DNA from: Thermoplasmata archaeon | GTDB lineage: Archaea > Thermoplasmatota > Thermoplasmata > WALJ01 | DNA length: 5,479 nucleotides | NCBI GenBank assembly: GCA_015522885.1 | Contig: WALJ01000089.1 | Span: 1 to 5,479, forward strand | Reading direction: 5' to 3' | Shown: piece by piece, positions 4,319-5,479 of the stretch | Position numbering within the stretch: position 1 is the first letter of the stretch | How the letters are laid out: every line of letters starts with the position of its first letter | Translations under genes and position numbers: made by a program | Notes under the pieces: generated by a model | The model's database searches: none | What the model was told of the DNA's origin: nothing | What the model saw: the letters and a program-made list of their open reading frames with translations, nothing else

Positions 4319-5479
4319 CTAATCCTCTCCGTCCCAACCCCTGAATCCAGATTTTCCCCAGGACTGCGCTCTAATCTCATTGATCGTCAATGTCACGAAC
4401 TCCCTCTCCATGGTGCTTAAAAAGTATCCGAGCCTCGGCCCCTTTTCCTTGCCTATGAATGCCCTGTAAAGGGCTTTAAATGCCTTTTTTATCGGGATAT
4501 CGGCTTCCTCCGCGCTCTCCCTTATCGCATTGTGTATCGCTTCTCCGTTCCACTCGCAATCCGAGAGCTTTTCCGACAGGATTTTTGCAAAGTTGCCCTC
4601 CCGTTCGCTGTAATCTCCGGTAACATTCGGGGTTATCGAGAACTTCACCGAATCGGGGGCGAATGTATCCAGCCATTTCCTCACCCTCTCGACCCTTCCT
4701 CTGAGATACTCCTCGTCCTCTGCGCTCAATTCGTCTATTTCGCCCGTTCTTCTCAGGATTTTCAGCACCGCTTCGAAATCGGAGGCTATCTGGACAACAT
4801 TCACCAGATGCCTGTAGGATATCTGAACCGGCATCTTCTGCCTTATCCCGCGGGTCTGCGAGAGCTCATACGCCCTTCTCCAGTCCTCCTCCTTGTCTTC
4901 AAGCTCTGCCTTTTCCGCTCCGTAGTATATCCTCTCGAAGCGGTCATACTCGTCCACGAGGCCCAGCAATCCGAGCCCAGGGTCGAATTCGAGGTGTCTG
5001 GTCGGCTGATACCTCGCGATGTAGAACACCACTACCTCGGGCGGAATGACGTCCAGTATATCTGAGGCCGCTATCGCAACGCCTTTGGAGGATGACATCG
5101 CACCCCTGCCTTTCAGCTCTATCCATTCGTAGGGCACGGGATGCGGGGCTTCGATGCCGTAAATCTCCTTTGCGATAAGAGAGCCGGTATCATACGAACC
5201 TCCTGCGGCCGCATGGTCCTTTCCGAATGGTTCGCATGTTACCCCGTAGGCATACCATTTCGCAGGCCATTCCACCCTCCAGACCAGCTTCCCCTCACCT
5301 TTTCTTATGTCCGCGCTCCCCTCGTGCCCGCATTCGCAGCGGTATTTCACATACGGATATTCATAGGAGAGTACCTCGGTTTTCAGGCTTCCGCATTTCT
5401 CGCAGAGCGCATTGTAGGGCCACCAGTCATCCGGCAGTTCTCTCCCTGATATCTCTTCAAGCACCCTCTTTATCCTCAC
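4319..5479 (-). CDS. lysS: Lysyl-tRNA synthetase, class I (archaeal type), N-terminus cut by the window edge
   Basis: This is the C-terminal 386-387 residues of class I LysRS (also called LysK), which charges tRNA-Lys with lysine using ATP. The full family length is about 520-535, so roughly 140 residues, including the HIGH motif, lie beyond the edge. The GTG at the edge is most likely an internal Val codon and not the start. Visible here are a zinc-type knot (CEKC at 26-29, CEC at 48-50), the family block EPFGKDH (83-89) plus GGSYDTG (93-99), and a KMSKS-type loop AMSSSKG (127-133) whose first lysine is alanine. The largely helical C-terminal region (about 200-370) fits the class I LysRS anticodon-binding helix cage. 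The stop is TAG, followed by a poly-T terminator. Class I LysRS is the usual archaeal form and is unrelated to the class II LysRS of most bacteria and eukaryotes, which strongly supports an archaeal source. Confidence 0.96.
   Translation of the reverse strand: MRIKRVLEEISGRELPDDWWPYNALCEKCGSLKTEVLSYEYPYVKYRCECGHEGSADIRKGEGKLVWRVEWPAKWYAYGVTCEPFGKDHAAAGGSYDTGSLIAKEIYGIEAPHPVPYEWIELKGRGAMSSSKGVAIAASDILDVIPPEVVVFYIARYQPTRHLEFDPGLGLLGLVDEYDRFERIYYGAEKAELEDKEEDWRRAYELSQTRGIRQKMPVQISYRHLVNVVQIASDFEAVLKILRRTGEIDELSAEDEEYLRGRVERVRKWLDTFAPDSVKFSITPNVTGDYSEREGNFAKILSEKLSDCEWNGEAIHNAIRESAEEADIPIKKAFKALYRAFIGKEKGPRLGYFLSTMEREFVTLTINEIRAQSWGKSGFRGWDGED

Noticed and set aside
1..5479. A novel defence or mobile system
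   Set aside because: All long coding regions are recognised housekeeping families. No transposase, integrase, nuclease-toxin, CRISPR repeat or phage gene is visible.

Overview
The window is ordinary archaeal chromosome, most likely from a euryarchaeote in the broad sense. The evidence is a class I (archaeal-type) lysyl-tRNA synthetase, a family B DNA polymerase with an archaeal uracil-sensing pocket and PCNA-binding-like tail, AT-rich TATA-type promoters placed for short-leader or leaderless transcripts, and a tRNA without an encoded CCA end. The lineage below that level cannot be fixed from this sequence.

Layout, left to right. Positions 1-202 (+) hold the last 66 codons of a protein ending in a helix-hairpin-helix motif, probably a radical SAM enzyme of the COG1031 type. 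Its stop codon overlaps that of a convergent gene for a beta-decarboxylating dehydrogenase of the isocitrate/isopropylmalate/homoisocitrate family (199-1314, -). Upstream of the dehydrogenase lies a complete tRNA-Arg(CCG) gene (1434-1507, -) with its own TATA box and a hairpin plus T-rich terminator. Next come a GC-rich structured spacer and a second, 3'-truncated copy of the same tRNA (1644-1704, -), 48 bp of which are identical to the intact gene. The copy starts 22 bp downstream of a complete, intein-free family B DNA polymerase gene (1727-4123, -). After a 195-bp gap carrying a terminator and a promoter, the window ends inside lysS (4319-5479, -), whose N-terminal catalytic part is beyond the edge.

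The genes do not form one operon: polB, the tRNA and the dehydrogenase each have a recognisable promoter, and the tRNA and lysS each have a terminator-like signal. Translation and replication functions (LysRS, tRNA-Arg, PolB) sit beside a central-metabolism dehydrogenase, a common kind of archaeal housekeeping neighbourhood. I see no mobile element, CRISPR array, defence island or candidate new multi-gene system. The points most worth a second look are the broken tRNA copy, two PIP-box-like motifs at the PolB C-terminus, the mixed cofactor and substrate signature of the dehydrogenase, and a possible kink-turn hairpin between the two tRNA copies.
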